Part shown: positions 47,352 through 58,734 of the stretch, in pieces
Position numbering within the stretch: position 1 is the stretch's first letter
How the letters are laid out: each line of letters begins with the position of its first letter
Program-made: the position numbers and the translations under genes
Notes under the pieces: model-generated
What the model was told of the DNA's origin: nothing
What the model saw: the letters and a program-made list of their open reading frames with translations, nothing else
The model's database searches: none
NCBI GenBank assembly: GCA_013399305.1
Contig: VXAI01000274.1
Span: 2,341 to 66,340 of the forward strand
DNA: 64,000 nucleotides
Direction of reading: 5' to 3'
From: Rostratula benghalensis
Taxonomy: Eukaryota; Chordata; Aves; Charadriiformes; Rostratulidae

Positions 47352-47648
47352 AGGGGGACTCTGTCAGGAAGTGTAGTGATAGGATGAGGAGTAATGTTTT
47401 CAAATCGAAAGAGCGGAGATTTAGATCAGGTACCAGAAAGAAATTCTCTCCTGTGAGGGTGGTGAGACACTGGAACAGGTTGCCCAAAGAAGCTGTGGCT
47501 GCCCCATCCCTGGAGGGGTTCAAGGCCAGGCTGGATGGGGCTCTGAACAACCTGGTCTGGTGGGAGGTGTCCCGTCCCATGGCAGGGGAGTTGGAACTCA
47601 ATGATCTTTAAGGTCCCTTCCAACTTGAACCATTCTATGATTCTATAT
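47352..47648 (+). mobile_element. CR1 LINE 3' end, short copy
   Basis: This starts at GGGGGACTCTGTCAGGAAGTG and gives SDRMRSNVFKSKERRFR, SGTRKKFSPVRVVRHWNRLP, KEAVAAPSLEGFKARLDGAL and NNLVW. It ends with AAGGTCCCTTCCAACTTG and CATTCTATGATTCTAT. The frame is open across the coding part. It has the same orientation as the copy at 46.5 kb and a near-identical 3' portion. Confidence 0.95.
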
Positions 47649-47929
47649 TTGAAGCAGCCTGTGTGTCAGGGGAGAACATGGGTGTACCACAGCCCTCAGT
47701 ACTCAGCACCCCCAAGCCAGCAGGTCCCAGCGCGCCCATGGGCAGATCCTTTTTGTGACACAAACCAGATATTCTCTTCTTCCTAAAACCTTCTTGGCAA
47801 TTAGCTCCGAACCCTCAAAGCATTTCCAATGTCTGCCTGCTGAAGACAGGCGAAGCAAGCAGAGGAAGGCCTGCCAGCGGGAACACTGGGGGAAGCCCCA
47901 GCCCCTGACCCACCCGTGACTTTTCTGAA
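47649..47929. other. flank between CR1 and CpG island B
   Basis: GC content rises gradually here. No gene was recognised. Confidence 0.4.
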
Positions 47930-48237
47930 ATCGCAAACCGGCCGTGGGAGGATACCCGGTCGCCTTTTAAGCGACGGAGGCTCATTCCCCCGGCTCTAAA
48001 CCCCCACGCCTTCCCCTCGAGGCCAACATCCACCCATCCATCCACCCGTGCTCCCTCCCGCCCGGCTCCGCGCTTCAGGCAGATCCAGGTCGGGTTTTGC
48101 GCACGGCCCAGCCCCCTCCCCCGGCGGAGCCGCTCTCCCCGCTTGCGAGGCCGGCGCGCGGCCGCGGGAGGCGGGACGGCCGGTTGGGCGCGCGGGCGGG
48201 GGCCCAACGGCCGCCGCCTCGCCCCTCCGCCGGCCCA

Positions 48238-48270
48238 GGGTCTGAGGGGAGCTTGAGGGGGACGGGGGGG
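48238..48270 (+). other. canonical G-quadruplex motif
   Basis: Four G-runs occur: GGG (48238-48240), GGGG (48246-48249), GGGGG (48257-48261) and GGGGGGG (48264-48270), with loops of 5, 7 and 2 nt. This meets the standard quadruplex pattern. It overlaps the left arm of the inverted repeat, so quadruplex and hairpin would compete. Confidence 0.8.
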
Positions 48271-48339
48271 ACTATTTTCTCTGCCCGCGTCCCCTCGGAG
48301 GCCGCGACCGCGGGCAGAGAAAATAGTCCCCCCCGTCCC
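48259..48339. repeat. perfect 31-bp inverted repeat, 19-nt spacer
   Basis: The left arm 48259-48289 and right arm 48309-48339 are exact reverse complements, including a 7-G / 7-C block and the sequence ACTATTTTCTCTGCCCGCG. The spacer TCCCCTCGGAGGCCGCGAC contains a further small CCTCGGAGG fold. Pairing stops cleanly on both sides. It may be a real hairpin-forming element, or a fold-back assembly artefact in GC-rich DNA. Confidence 0.95.
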
Positions 48340-48617
48340 GGGCAACATTCCTGGGTGGGAGCCTTCTCCCGGCTCCGTGCCCTTCGGGCTGTTCCGCCCC
48401 CTCCCGCTGCTTCTGGCGGCCCGCCTTGTAAAGCGGCCTGTGGTGGTTGCCGGGGGGGGGTGTGTGTGGGACGACACACGACGACAAACGGGCTGCTAAG
48501 GTGTGTGTGTGTGTGGGGGGCGCCCTGTAGAAGCCACCCGGAGTTGGGTGGTGGGGTTCCGTAGTCTTTCCCCCGACGTTTGTGGGCTGTTAACGTATAT
48601 TAGTGATTTTTAAAAAA

Positions 48618-48807
48618 NNNNNNNNNNNNNNNNNNNNNNNNNNNNNNNNNNNNNNNNNNNNNNNNNNNNNNNNNNNNNNNNNNNNNNNNNNNNNNNNNNN
48701 NNNNNNNNNNNNNNNNNNNNNNNNNNNNNNNNNNNNNNNNNNNNNNNNNNNNNNNNNNNNNNNNNNNNNNNNNNNNNNNNNNNNNNNNNNNNNNNNNNNN
48801 NNNNNNN
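48618..48807. other. assembly gap (190 N)
   Basis: This is a run of N beside CpG island B, with TAAAAAA on its left edge and C7 on its right edge. C-runs at 48808-48831 would form a quadruplex on the minus strand, which fits a sequencing dropout. Confidence 0.99.
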
Positions 48808-49720
48808 CCCCCCCTTTCTCCCTCCCCCCCCTTTGAAAAATCAAAAGCAAGAACATTTGCAAAAAACACGAAGAATTCCTCTCCCCCACATTAATTGCAA
48901 TGCAAAGGGAGATCTTGCATTAAAGATCCTGCTTGGGCTGTGCTAAATTTTAATGAATGCATCAAGGCTTTTGATCTCTGTGAGTCAGTTGGGTTCAGTT
49001 GTGCCGGAAGGTTAGTTGCATATCCTGGCTGATCTGAAATTCGATCAGCAGAGGGGGCAAAGAAAAAGAAAAGCATTTTAATGGGAATCAATAGAGGATC
49101 ACAGGGTCCTGGCAGGAAATAGGTGTTGATTAAAAATGCTATGTGGTGGTTTGTTGTTTTGTTGGGGGTTTTTTTTATAGTTTTTTTTTTTATTTTCCCC
49201 CCTCTTCCATGTACACGACTTGTTTAAAAATAAATAAACACCAAAAGCAGCCCGGCAGAAAGGAGGGAGGGCGAGCTGCAAAACAGCTTTCCCAATCACC
49301 CGTGTGTTTGTGTTCCAGGGAGGCAGTCAGCAGACCAGAGAGTTTGTGCAATGCTTCAAGCTACAGCGCGCAAATTTAAAGCAGTAGGCTCCAAAGGATA
49401 ACACAGCTTCTCACTGCGCTGCGTTTCTCTGCCTGAGCTGTTTACTGCTGCATTATTAAATAAGCCCAAAACACTCGTCCCCCTCGTCCCTCCCCCCTCG
49501 GCCAATTTGCTTTCGCCCCCCTTTTCCTGCCTGCTTCTGAGCCACGGGGGATTCGTGATACCCGACACGAAAGGGCAAACCTGTTTTGTTGCAGTCGCAG
49601 GGTTTTATTGCTGAACTTTCTAAGCACGTTTTCACTGTTTAGGAAATACCGAGCTGGAAGGTTCTGCATCCATCGCTTGGCTTTATGTGGGAAAAAAGGG
49701 AATTACCACTGTGCTGAACA
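48808..49720. promoter_or_regulatory. candidate promoter-proximal or conserved noncoding sequence
   Basis: This single-copy sequence next to CpG island B changes from C-rich (48808-48831) to motif-rich AT sequence: ATTAATTGCAATGCAAAG near 48891-48908, GCCGGAAGG (ETS-like) near 49012, and GGCCAATTTGC, a CCAAT-like word, near 49499. A possible splice acceptor TTTGTGTTCCAG ends near 49318. None of this is decisive. The best reading is a 5' region or first intron of a gene whose exons I cannot identify. Confidence 0.25.
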
Positions 49721-52242
49721 CTTCTTTTGCTCCAAAGGAGGTGAGTCAACTTCCGACACAAAGACTTGAATCACCCGCCCCTCATATGGCAATAAAATTC
49801 TTGTGCTCAGTGTACACATGCACACGTATGAACAGGGATTGCAGTTGAAGAGCAGGGAGAAGAGCCACCACCTGGAAGGTTGGAGGTTTCTGTTAGGAGT
49901 ATAGACACAGGGCATTGCTGGTCCATGGTAATGATGTTTTTATCCAAATGGGGAATCTTCCTTTTGGTTCAACTTTCTTGTTGAGTAACCATTTCTCCTG
50001 TTGTTGCCTTCCTGGGTGACTCTCCCTAGCTGCTGCTAAAGACTTTCGCAGCATTATTCGGGACTATTGTTGTCAATTGTGTTACCATAATGTCTACAAG
50101 TAGAGCATGAATCATGGTACCAGCTTCATGCAGAAACTCACCTGACACTCAGCTTTTAAAAAGGGGAGACAAGGTGAGACATAAACCAAGACAGCATGGA
50201 TAATTTGTTTAAGGCCACAAAAGTCTCTTGACTCCTAGGTAAAGGTAGGCCATGTTGTCTCACATTTTGTCATTTGAACATTCCATCAATTGCAGTTTCC
50301 ATCCTGAATAAGAAATAAGAAATGCAAAACACTTCATAGTTTTTGCCCAATGTTTGTTTAAAAAAATGTTTTGGGGCCTATCTGTAGGGGTTCCAAATGG
50401 CAAATACTCATTATAATTTCCCTCCATTTTAATCAAGCATTTATTTACCCCACTGTGAGATCTGATCACTGTAAGATCACTTTTTCTCTACAGGAGAACA
50501 GTGACACTGTTTCTGACAGTGAACCATAGGTACCAGAGCCAAGTTTGGCATTGACAGATACATGGGTGATACCAATGAGGTTGCATAATGTCCTTTGCAC
50601 CTGACAGGAGACACCAAAAAGGTCACCAACACTGTTTTAGTGTCTTTTATTTTTATTGAATTTTTATCTAAGTGTTGGACTATGTATTAGTTAATCTTTA
50701 TTTTGGTGGTCTTTGGAGGAAATGGGTGGAAAGGCAGCATTAGATAACATGACAAGTTGAGGATCACTATTTCGTAATAGTTTGAGAGTTTCTTCTACTA
50801 TTAGATATAACTCATTTTTTTAAAATGATGATGACAACAATAATAAATTCTCTTGTTTCTGCAAGTCAAACTGCAATAGAATAAGGGATATGGTGAGCTG
50901 CCATTGTCATTATTCTAAAAATACGTGGAAGACAATGGAAGGTCAAATATCTAATTTAACTCTTCTGGGTTTGTGCTCATGGAAGGTACCGGATTAATAG
51001 CCTAGGATAAGGAAGGGCTTCTTTTATTCTCAGAACAGGTACAATCATGGGATCTTTCCCACACCTTACTTTACTCTTCACTGCCTCAAACCATTTTAGA
51101 GATAGACCACAATTACACCCGGAACCTGCATAGACTTGTGTGCTTAAATGTATTTGTAGAGCTAAGTCATTAGTACTAAGAGGCTCTGGAGTCCTGAGAG
51201 GCTGCGGAGGCTGAGCTATCTGCTGAGAATGCTAAGAAAGTTGTGAATTATTCAATTTTTGTGTGGATACTTGTGAAATACTACTGGAACATTTCATGTA
51301 AGCCAACAAACAGTCAGCAGATTACCTGCTTCCATTCTGCCCTAGATTTGATCTATGAATGAATGGCTCTCAAGCCCTTAAAAATGCTCTGGGCAATTCC
51401 ATCCTATTATCTCCACCATTGTTTTTCCATCCAGATACCACAGGGATGAGCACAATCAGTGGAGAAAATGAAAATCAAATTGCCTACCAAGAGCTGACCA
51501 TATGGGGCAGCTGGTTGCTGCTTCCCAGCCCCCTGCCTGATGTCTCTTCCCTCCCTCAGATGATGTGATACTGAGTGCTAGTTGGTCCCTGTCGCTGCAT
51601 CCAAATCCATTTTCATGATGCAGACAAGCAAATTTCCTCACGTTTTACATTTTCTGAGAATGTGTCTTCATTTCCCTCTGGTTTCCTTGGGCCTCTGCAG
51701 GCTGCAGCTCTTTGTTTGGTGTGTGTGTGCCTCTGCCGTGTCGTGTGTGTCCCCTGCTTTTCTCCTCCCTTGAATATGAGCACTGGGCCTAGAAATAAGG
51801 AAAGGAGGCCAAGAGGAAAACATGTCTCGCTGAGACTTGCCAGATATCCAAGTTGCATGTGGAGAGACAGAGTTTCGGCTCACGTGTCTGGCTTGGTCGG
51901 CAGCGTAGACCATTAAACACCCTGTAGCCTCTCACTTCGGGCAGACAGCACAACTCTTCAGGCTGACACCTGGAGGGGCAGGGAGGGTTGGCGGAGCCAG
52001 AGTTACTGCCGTGCTGAGTGGAGGTAGATCTGGTGGGTTAGTTTTGTTGCCTGTGCCCAGGGATGCATTTTACATTATATGTTAAGAATGAGGACACTGG
52101 GAGGAGGAGGGGTGTCTGCAATCAAATACTATCACCTATCAGGCAGAGGAGTGCAGGGCAGGATTCCTCCTGCCAGTTTATCCCCTTGAAGTCACTGGCT
52201 CTTAGTTTCTGCAGGGTTCTGCAACAGTCATGTGTGGTAAAT
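49721..52242. other. single-copy DNA, no gene seen
   Basis: Only chance frames are present, with a GT-rich stretch near 51718-51750. No repeat family was recognised. Confidence 0.4.
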
Positions 52243-52410
52243 TGTTATTACTATTATTTACTCATTGCTTCATGGCAGTTCACACAATCCAGTTAAAAAC
52301 TAGGTCCCGCTGTGCTTGGCACAGCGAAAACTCTGGTACCACGTCCTTCCACCCAAAGCATTTACAGTCTAAATAGGCAAGGCAGGCGAGGACGTGAGAC
52401 AGAGGCATAC
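52243..52410 (-). mobile_element. ancient L2 LINE 3' UTR fragment
   Basis: TTATTACTATTATTTACTC, CACACAATCCAGTTA, ACTAGGTCCCGCTGTGCTTG, GGCACAGCGAAAACTC, CCACCCAAAGCATTTACAGT and CTAAATAGGCAAGG follow in order the reverse complement of an L2 3' end, which reads about 'aaagagcttacaatctaa' and 'ccattgtgctaggcgctgtacaaac'. It is old and diverged. A related relic lies at 24.2-24.7 kb. Confidence 0.7.
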
Positions 52411-54164
52411 AGAAAAAAACCAACCACCACCAAACATCCCCCCCCTCCCCCCTTGCATTGACTTGCAGACTGTCTGTTCGTTGACAGTTCAGGAAAGAGT
52501 ACAGTTTAAAATGCCTGTATTGCTAGATAAAACTACCCTCCTCCCCCAGGCAAATGAACAAAAATTAACAGAAAAAAAAATCCGAGGTGTGTCTGCCACA
52601 GTACCTTAACAGATTTCACTGTGCTTCATTGTTCTCAGTCGTTATTCTCAGCTGGTGGAGCACAGAGATTGTGTAATACCTCTGGCTGTTCTGGGACACC
52701 TAGGTTAGCACATTACTCGCAGTAGGGTGAAGGACGAAATCTGCAGTAGCTTTAGCTGAGAGTGCTTCACCTCTCTTGGTCTGTGTCTTGACTCTGAGTA
52801 ATCTTTGAGAGCCTGAGGACATCTATACATTCATCTGCTTGACAGTTTTGAAAATGCCAATGTTCTAAAGGTTAATTATATTTTTTTTTACATATTTGTT
52901 TGGTCTGTAATTTGTTTTGTACAATAGAACTATTTTTACAGGACTTTCCATACAAACATCACCTCATTCTACTGACTGTTGATAGGAGGTAGCTAGCAGC
53001 ATATGTTTCTGTGCCAAAAAAAAATAAAAAAAAAAAGTGAAAAGAAGAAGAAGTAAACCTGCTATTATGTTAAAAGCTTTCTGTGATACAGTCATAGAGT
53101 TAGTGGGATGGCTAGCCACCTCTCTCTCTGAAATACCAAGGCTCCTCGTTACTCCTGTGCTCCGGTGGGGAGGCCACGGAGAGACAGAAGAGCAATTCCA
53201 GATTCTGGCTGTGAGTGCTTTCCTTTCCCACCGGCTGGCTACATCCATGCGTGTAGAGCTTTTGATTAGATCTGCTGTTTTGCCTATGGCAATCTTCACT
53301 GCAAACATCCTTTGTCTATACATCATTTGAGCATCTATACATGATAAGATTGCCACCTTTTATTACAGGAATAACAGGCGCTTTCTTCTCAGTAAGCTTT
53401 CCTCCTTCCTCAGCTCTCCAACCACCCCTAGGGGAAGTGAGAAGGACAGGAAAACTTTGAAAAACCTTTCTCCTCTTTGTTCTCATTGGAAGAATGTGGG
53501 AACAGTTTGTGTAAAGACCAAGGTAGAAGTTCATAAAAGGAGACTTACCTGGGTGGCATAAAAATGGGAAACTTGGTAAAACATGTACATGTAAATACAC
53601 ACACAGATCACTGTATTGATAAAGTCATATTTTTCTGTAAAAGGAAAATGGTATTTGTGTATTTCTTAACTTACATACTACTTTGATCTTTGTTTCCCCT
53701 GTTACTTTTAACGCCAGTGTCTCGGAGCATTGCAATGTGCTTCAGCACTGAAAGCTTCCTCTTTCACTATGAATAGTTCTCTACTGTAACTTGGCAAGTT
53801 CCAGTGTATTGCATGAGAACAAATTTAAAAGTATGGAAAATGTGAAAAGGTGGTAGGCATGAATAAGCACATAAATAACTTAATCACTTTTTCCTTCAAA
53901 TATACAAAATAACTCTAAATTGAAGGATCACATCACTAAAACTTGTCTGCTGAGAAAGAGGTATTTTTTATATGAAAGGAGGTCACGCATTTGCTTGTCT
54001 CTGAGTACTTTAAATAGTCAACGTGTGCAGTCAGTTAGCTTTTGCTCTGCAATTAGACTTTGGACTAGGACTGAAGGGTGTGTGATACGCGTTCCCTTGA
54101 AATACACCACTGTATGTAGGAATCCAGTAATAGGAATAACCTAATAATGGGGCTCTGCATTAGT
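52411..54164. other. single-copy DNA, no gene seen
   Basis: An A-rich run lies near 53017-53036. Frames at 52964-53356 (minus, 130 codons) and 53037-53330 (plus) overlap and are featureless. Confidence 0.4.
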
Positions 54165-55170
54165 ACAGTCAGAGAATCAGGGAGGTTAAACATGGAAATT
54201 ACCTCTTAGGCCAAGTAGTTCAACTTCCTGCAAGTGCACAATTGTTCACTACAGTTTGCCTTTGAATGCTTTACCCTCTCAAGTTTCAAATGCTTTGTGT
54301 GATGGGACTTTTCATTCTGCATTTGAAAATTACCTGCTAGACTGAATCACACAGTTTCTGAGAAACTGCCTGATACTTTGTCCAAATTTTGTTCTTCATT
54401 AGTTTTATCCCATTACATTTAGCTGTAGCACTGCACTTTAGCATCCAAGAAATTCCTGTCCATTTTTTTCTGTTCATATTTTATATATTTCTAGACAGCT
54501 GTCATTTTACCCTTGCCACCTAGATTAATAAATCAATTCCCTTCCTTGTCTAATCAGTTTGGTTGCTCTTCTCTGAGGTCTTTTCCAGGGTGCTGGCATC
54601 CTTCTGCTATGGAGGTGTCTAGAAGTGGATGCACTATTCAGCAGAAGTCTTCCCAGATGCATAGACATTCAGTTTCCTCTTCTGACATTATTCCCCTGCA
54701 TACACAGCCCATAATTGCATGGGTCTTTGAAACGGATGTATCTCCTGAAGAACTCGTATTCAATCTGTTGCTCACTGTCACTGGTAGATAGTTTTCTGTG
54801 CAGATGCTTTCCAGGTTTTGCTTTCTCACGGAGTATCCATGTTTCTGATTATTTTTCCTCAGTGTATTAGTCTACATTTTTCCAAGTTGGATCTCATTTT
54901 ATTGCCTGCCTACATATCTAATCTTGTTAGTTTCCATTTATATTATTGCTATCCTCTCTGACATTTGCAAGCCTCCTGGTTTATTGTCATTGTGAATTTC
55001 ATTAATGTGCTATTTACCTCCTTTTCCAGATCATTAATTGAGATATTAAATAAGAACAGACCAAAAACATACCCCTGCAGCGAACCAGCTCAATACATCA
55101 CCTCCCATCATTACCTGCTGCTTACAGTCCTGTGGCCACCTTTTCTGTCCAGGTCACAGGTCTCAGCTTC
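54165..55170 (-). mobile_element. ancient CR1 LINE, about 1 kb, RT motifs still readable
   Basis: The minus strand, read from about 55170 to 54165, follows CR1 ORF2. Near 55085-55020 it gives QGYVFGLFLFNISINDLEKE, which corresponds to the reverse-transcriptase block 'PQGSVLGPVLFNIFINDLD'. Next is NSTLMKF, like 'CTLSKFADD', with the catalytic ADD lost. Further on it passes the KCKVLHLG region, then decays to the 3' tail at AGAGAATCAGGG near 54165. Many stops and indels are present. It is far more diverged than the other CR1 copies, so it belongs to an early CR1 lineage probably inserted before birds radiated. Confidence 0.72.
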
Positions 55171-55763
55171 AAGTCAATTTCAATTTGATTTTTGTAAGAA
55201 AGAGGCTTATTTCAGTTTTAAATATGTTTTATAGGTTTTACTTCCACAACCTTTTCTCCTTTTCCTTCATAGCACAGGTGGAGCACTGAAGGAGCACCTA
55301 TTCTCCTGCCCTGTGTTTCTGTAGATAGCAGTGGTATGGGGAGAGAAATGGCTGCTTTTGGCTGATTAACCTGGAATGGAAAATGATTTCCGGTTTTATT
55401 TTTGTTCAATGATTATTTTTGCATTTTAAAGTTGTCATAACTTTTCTTTCCTTGTACCCTGATGGGTGAAGCTTTGTTGCTTCTCTCAGGCTCATGTTTG
55501 CAATCACCACCCTCATTTCCTGTATTTACTTTGATTATCTGTTAAGCACTTTGTTTTAGGATGATGCACTCCTCTTCTCTGCAGACCTCAGCTAGCCTGG
55601 AACATTAGAGACTGGCTGTGTCTCCATTGTGTAGACAAACTGTGAATGCAAATCAGTGAATTTTTATTTTCTGTATTTGTACGATGAAAAATCACAGTGT
55701 CTTACTGAAACTGTCTCTACCACCACTTTCTCTCCACCTCTCCTTCAAGCAGCATGAGTGAAG
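55171..55763. other. single-copy DNA, no gene seen
   Basis: No gene was recognised. The left part may continue the ancient CR1 but cannot be aligned by eye. Confidence 0.4.
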
Positions 55764-55825
55764 GCCCACTGGAGTGGGAAGAGACTCACTGATTTCAATG
55801 GGCTTGGGGTCAAGTCCTTAAGCTC
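55764..55825 (+). repeat. fragment of an ancient amniote interspersed repeat
   Basis: GGCCCACTGGAGTGGGAAGA and GACTCACTGATTTCAATGGG, then CTTGGGGTCAAGTCCTTAAG, match in order the known dispersed block 'actcccattgacttcaatgggctttggatcaggccctaag'. This is the same type of element as the one at 3.46 kb. The family name is not assigned. Confidence 0.5.
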
Positions 55826-56837
55826 CCACCCTCCTGATGCAATGTAACCCCCAGGGGGAGAGGAGGCCTTCGAGATTAATTTTGAGGTGCTTCCAGTGTC
55901 TACTGTATCCTGTAGGATCTCCTGTGGCAGCCAGGTTCCCAGGTGCTGCTCTGTATTTCAACAGAGCAGGTGGCCAAAACAAATGGGTGTTGATTATTTT
56001 GAAGCAGCAGCTTTTTGCTGTCATTTAAGGACTAGCGTCAAAGCTGTGCTGTAGTAGGAGTGTTCTTAGAGCTACATGGTTTAGTGTCACTGTTGTGAAT
56101 TTAGCATACAGTGATTGCCTGCAAACAACATTTAATGGTTGGACAGGTTTTGGCAGCAAGGGTTGTGGAGGGATGTGCAAGAGGCAGGAATGAGGAGAAA
56201 CACTGTGAAAAATATTTTCCCTCGTTTCTTTCCCTGGCTCCAGTTTTTGACTGATAGATTATGGAGATCTCCTGGAGTTTCTCCTGATTCCTTCTGCTGT
56301 CATCCCACATCTCTCACTGCTGCTCGTTTTCATCCTTCTCTGTTTTTAGCCACACTTTCCCCTCACTTTGCTTTCATTGCCGTGGTCCTGCAGTGTCCTC
56401 ATACCTAAAGAAACCCTCCTGTGCAGCTGGCTTGCGGTGAAGGTCGATAGTGATTCCAGAATTATATTCTGAATTAATAGAAGAGTAAATATGAGTCCAC
56501 ATTTAGGGCCATGACTTACTAGAAAAAGGATTTATATTTGGAAAATATATTCTGGGGCTATCTGTGGAGACAGACATATCTAAATACCTTCGAGAAGCTA
56601 ATTTCTTGGCCTGGAAGAGGCAAGATTCGGTTAGTGCTGTCCACTTTGCAGATGTTGAATATTCTAAAATAAATCTCAGTCTCTTTCATTAAAAGGAGGA
56701 AAAATCTGTGATTGACCTCTTACCCACTGATACTGAGGATCTGCAATGACACTGGACAGTTACAGTTTTGAGGGAAGGAAGCTATGAAGTCTGGTAACAT
56801 GTTTATGCTGATGACTGCTGATTTCTGTTCTTGCCTG
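55826..56837. other. single-copy DNA, no gene seen
   Basis: Only short overlapping frames are present. Nothing else was recognised. Confidence 0.4.
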
Positions 56838-56965
56838 TGTGTGTAAGATCCTGGTGTGATCTTAAAGAATGTACTTGTCACAGTTTCCCCATCTGGAAAC
56901 TAAAATAATCATACTCTCTCCCTGTCTTTCTAGGACTCTGTGAGACTTAGAGCTAGTCAGTTTTT
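56838..56965 (+). repeat. MIR-like SINE fragment
   Basis: TGTCACAGTTTCCCCATCTG, GAAACTAAAATAATCATACT and GGACTCTGTGAGACTTAGAG follow the MIR core in plus orientation: 'ctcagtttccccatctgtaaaatggggataataatac...ttgtgaggatta'. The part left of 56875 is weakly similar. Confidence 0.6.
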
Positions 56966-57790
56966 CTGACATGAAGCTATGGAAATAAATAACATTGCCA
57001 TTATTCTTGTTGAATGCCTTTGAACACTGTCTATCTTTCATAATTCTGTCTGTGGAACCTGATTTAACAGCTGCTGAGTGTCCCTTGCTTGTGTTGAGTT
57101 CAGCTGGAGCTGAAAGGGTCAGCACTGATCTGATTCACACCCAGGTGTGGAAAAGGCATCCAAAATGGTTTTCCTACCATGTTGCTCCATAGGCATACAC
57201 TGTGCAGCCCAGCCTTTTTTCTTCCATCTTTTTAAAAGCTAATGGCTGCAACAGCTATAAACAAATATGTGAACAGTGGTCCTTTAAAATGTTTGTTTAA
57301 AATTTTGCTTTTTTCATTAAACTGAAAACCTATCTTTTGGGTGCGTTGTGGAATAATGTTAGAGGCCAATGGGAGGATAAGGTGAGGCAGGAAAGGGTAA
57401 AAGAGATAGCTTGGTTAGTGAAGGCTAAATCTCCACTAATCTTCAAAGAAAGATATAACTCAGGATTTTTCTTCTGTTTCTCTCCCAATGAAGGCCATTG
57501 TGTTTCCATCCTTGGCTGTGTCAGCAGTGATAGCCCTTTTTTCCAACATTGATTGTTGACTTCCCCTGACACCATATCACAACCCATTAGTGCTGAAAAC
57601 TGACAAGCCCAGCTGCAACAGCAAAATGGCAAGTTTAAAAGAAAATATACAAGGGACAGGCACAGAATGCTATTAGTATAAAAAAAAAAAGTAGCTTGTT
57701 TTTTGTCTTACCTCTGTAAAGGTCAAGAATGTAAACATTTTTTTTCTCCTGCTAACAATAACTTGTGTGTTTTTTGAACTAACAAAGCCA

Positions 57791-57819
57791 TTCTCTCTCT
57801 CTCTCTTTTTTTTTTTTTT
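57791..57819. repeat. (TC)n plus poly(T)
   Basis: About seven CT units are followed by a run of 14-15 T. It is simple sequence. Confidence 0.9.
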
Positions 57820-58026
57820 AATAAATTTAGGCTGTAATGTGGGTTTTACAAAATCAACTGCGTTGAGGCATAGTAACAAAGAATCTTTCCTTTAGGAAGC
57901 TTGCAGGGAATCTTTTCCTTATATATGTTTGGGTTTTTTTGTAAGGCAGAGACATTTCAGAGAAATTAATGGCTCAGCAGTTCCTGGTTCTGAGATCCCA
58001 ACTTCAAGATTTTCTGTTGAGTAGGA

Positions 58027-58098
58027 TTTCTTTCTTTCTTTCTTTCTTTCTTTCTTTTTTTTTTTCTCCTCCTTTTTTCTTTCTTTCTTTCTCCTTTT
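58027..58098. repeat. (TTTC)n microsatellite
   Basis: About eight TTTC units, then a T-run, then four or five further TTTC units. The lysine/glutamate-rich minus-strand frame through it is a product of the repeat. Confidence 0.95.
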
Positions 58099-58734
58099 CT
58101 CTGGAGTTATATAGTGGGTGTCAGCACTCTGGAAGGTACAGTAACAGTAATGGCAAATGTTCCTTCTGATTGTACAGGTGATCCCCCAGGGGCAGAAAGT
58201 GACAGCCTCCATAGTTCTAATGCTGTGTACTTACAGAGATACAGGGCTTGAGCAAGGGCAGGCAGCTTGTCAAAACATTAGTGCTGAGGTCCCTGTTTGA
58301 TATCACTCTGAGGGCTGCATGTGCCTTTTGCTCTGTCGAAGCCCAAGGGATGCTGCAGCCCAACAAGTAGAGCCCAGCATCCCTCCTGACACCCAAGTTT
58401 GTTGTGAATGGTTACACAGCAGTGCGAAGTTGATGAAGCACATTAAGGAAAAAAAAGGCTGAAAGTGAAATTAAGTAAAAAAATAGTTCCAAAATATATT
58501 TGGAACCCTCTAGGGCAGTAAGAATACTCAGGTTAACAAAAGTAATAAGTTTGGTTTTGAACAGACTTAGTTTTGCAGGTTGATAGCTGTGGACACAACG
58601 AACATTCATCTCAATTTATCTATTCAGACATCTGTGTTATCACAAACATAAATGAGTTCTTTCAAACTCATACCTACAGACATTTGTATGGCAGTATCTA
58701 GTAGAGCCCCCATTTGGCCTGCCCTTCATGTTGC
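58099..58734. other. single-copy DNA, no gene seen
   Basis: No gene or repeat was recognised. Confidence 0.4.

Larger units (their letters stand above)
47930..48560. promoter_or_regulatory. CpG island B, candidate promoter
   Basis: This is a dense CpG island in otherwise AT-rich DNA, with runs of GCGGCCGC, CGCGCGG and CCCGCCC type and several GC boxes. It contains a canonical G-quadruplex motif (48238-48270), a perfect 31-bp inverted repeat (48259-48339) and GT-rich simple sequence (48459-48520). Long reading frames cross it on both strands (for example 47815-48477, minus, 220 codons), but these are expected where stop codons are rare and none has recognisable domains. Interpretation: promoter and first exon of an unidentified gene or noncoding RNA, direction unknown. 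Confidence 0.6.

Noticed and set aside
47815..48477. 220-codon minus-strand frame through CpG island B
   Set aside because: Stop codons are rare in GC-rich DNA, overlapping long frames occur on both strands here, and the translation has low-complexity Pro/Arg/Gly/Ala sequence with no domain.
57919..58212. Lysine/glutamate-rich minus-strand frame
   Set aside because: The charged run is simply the translation of the TTTC microsatellite.
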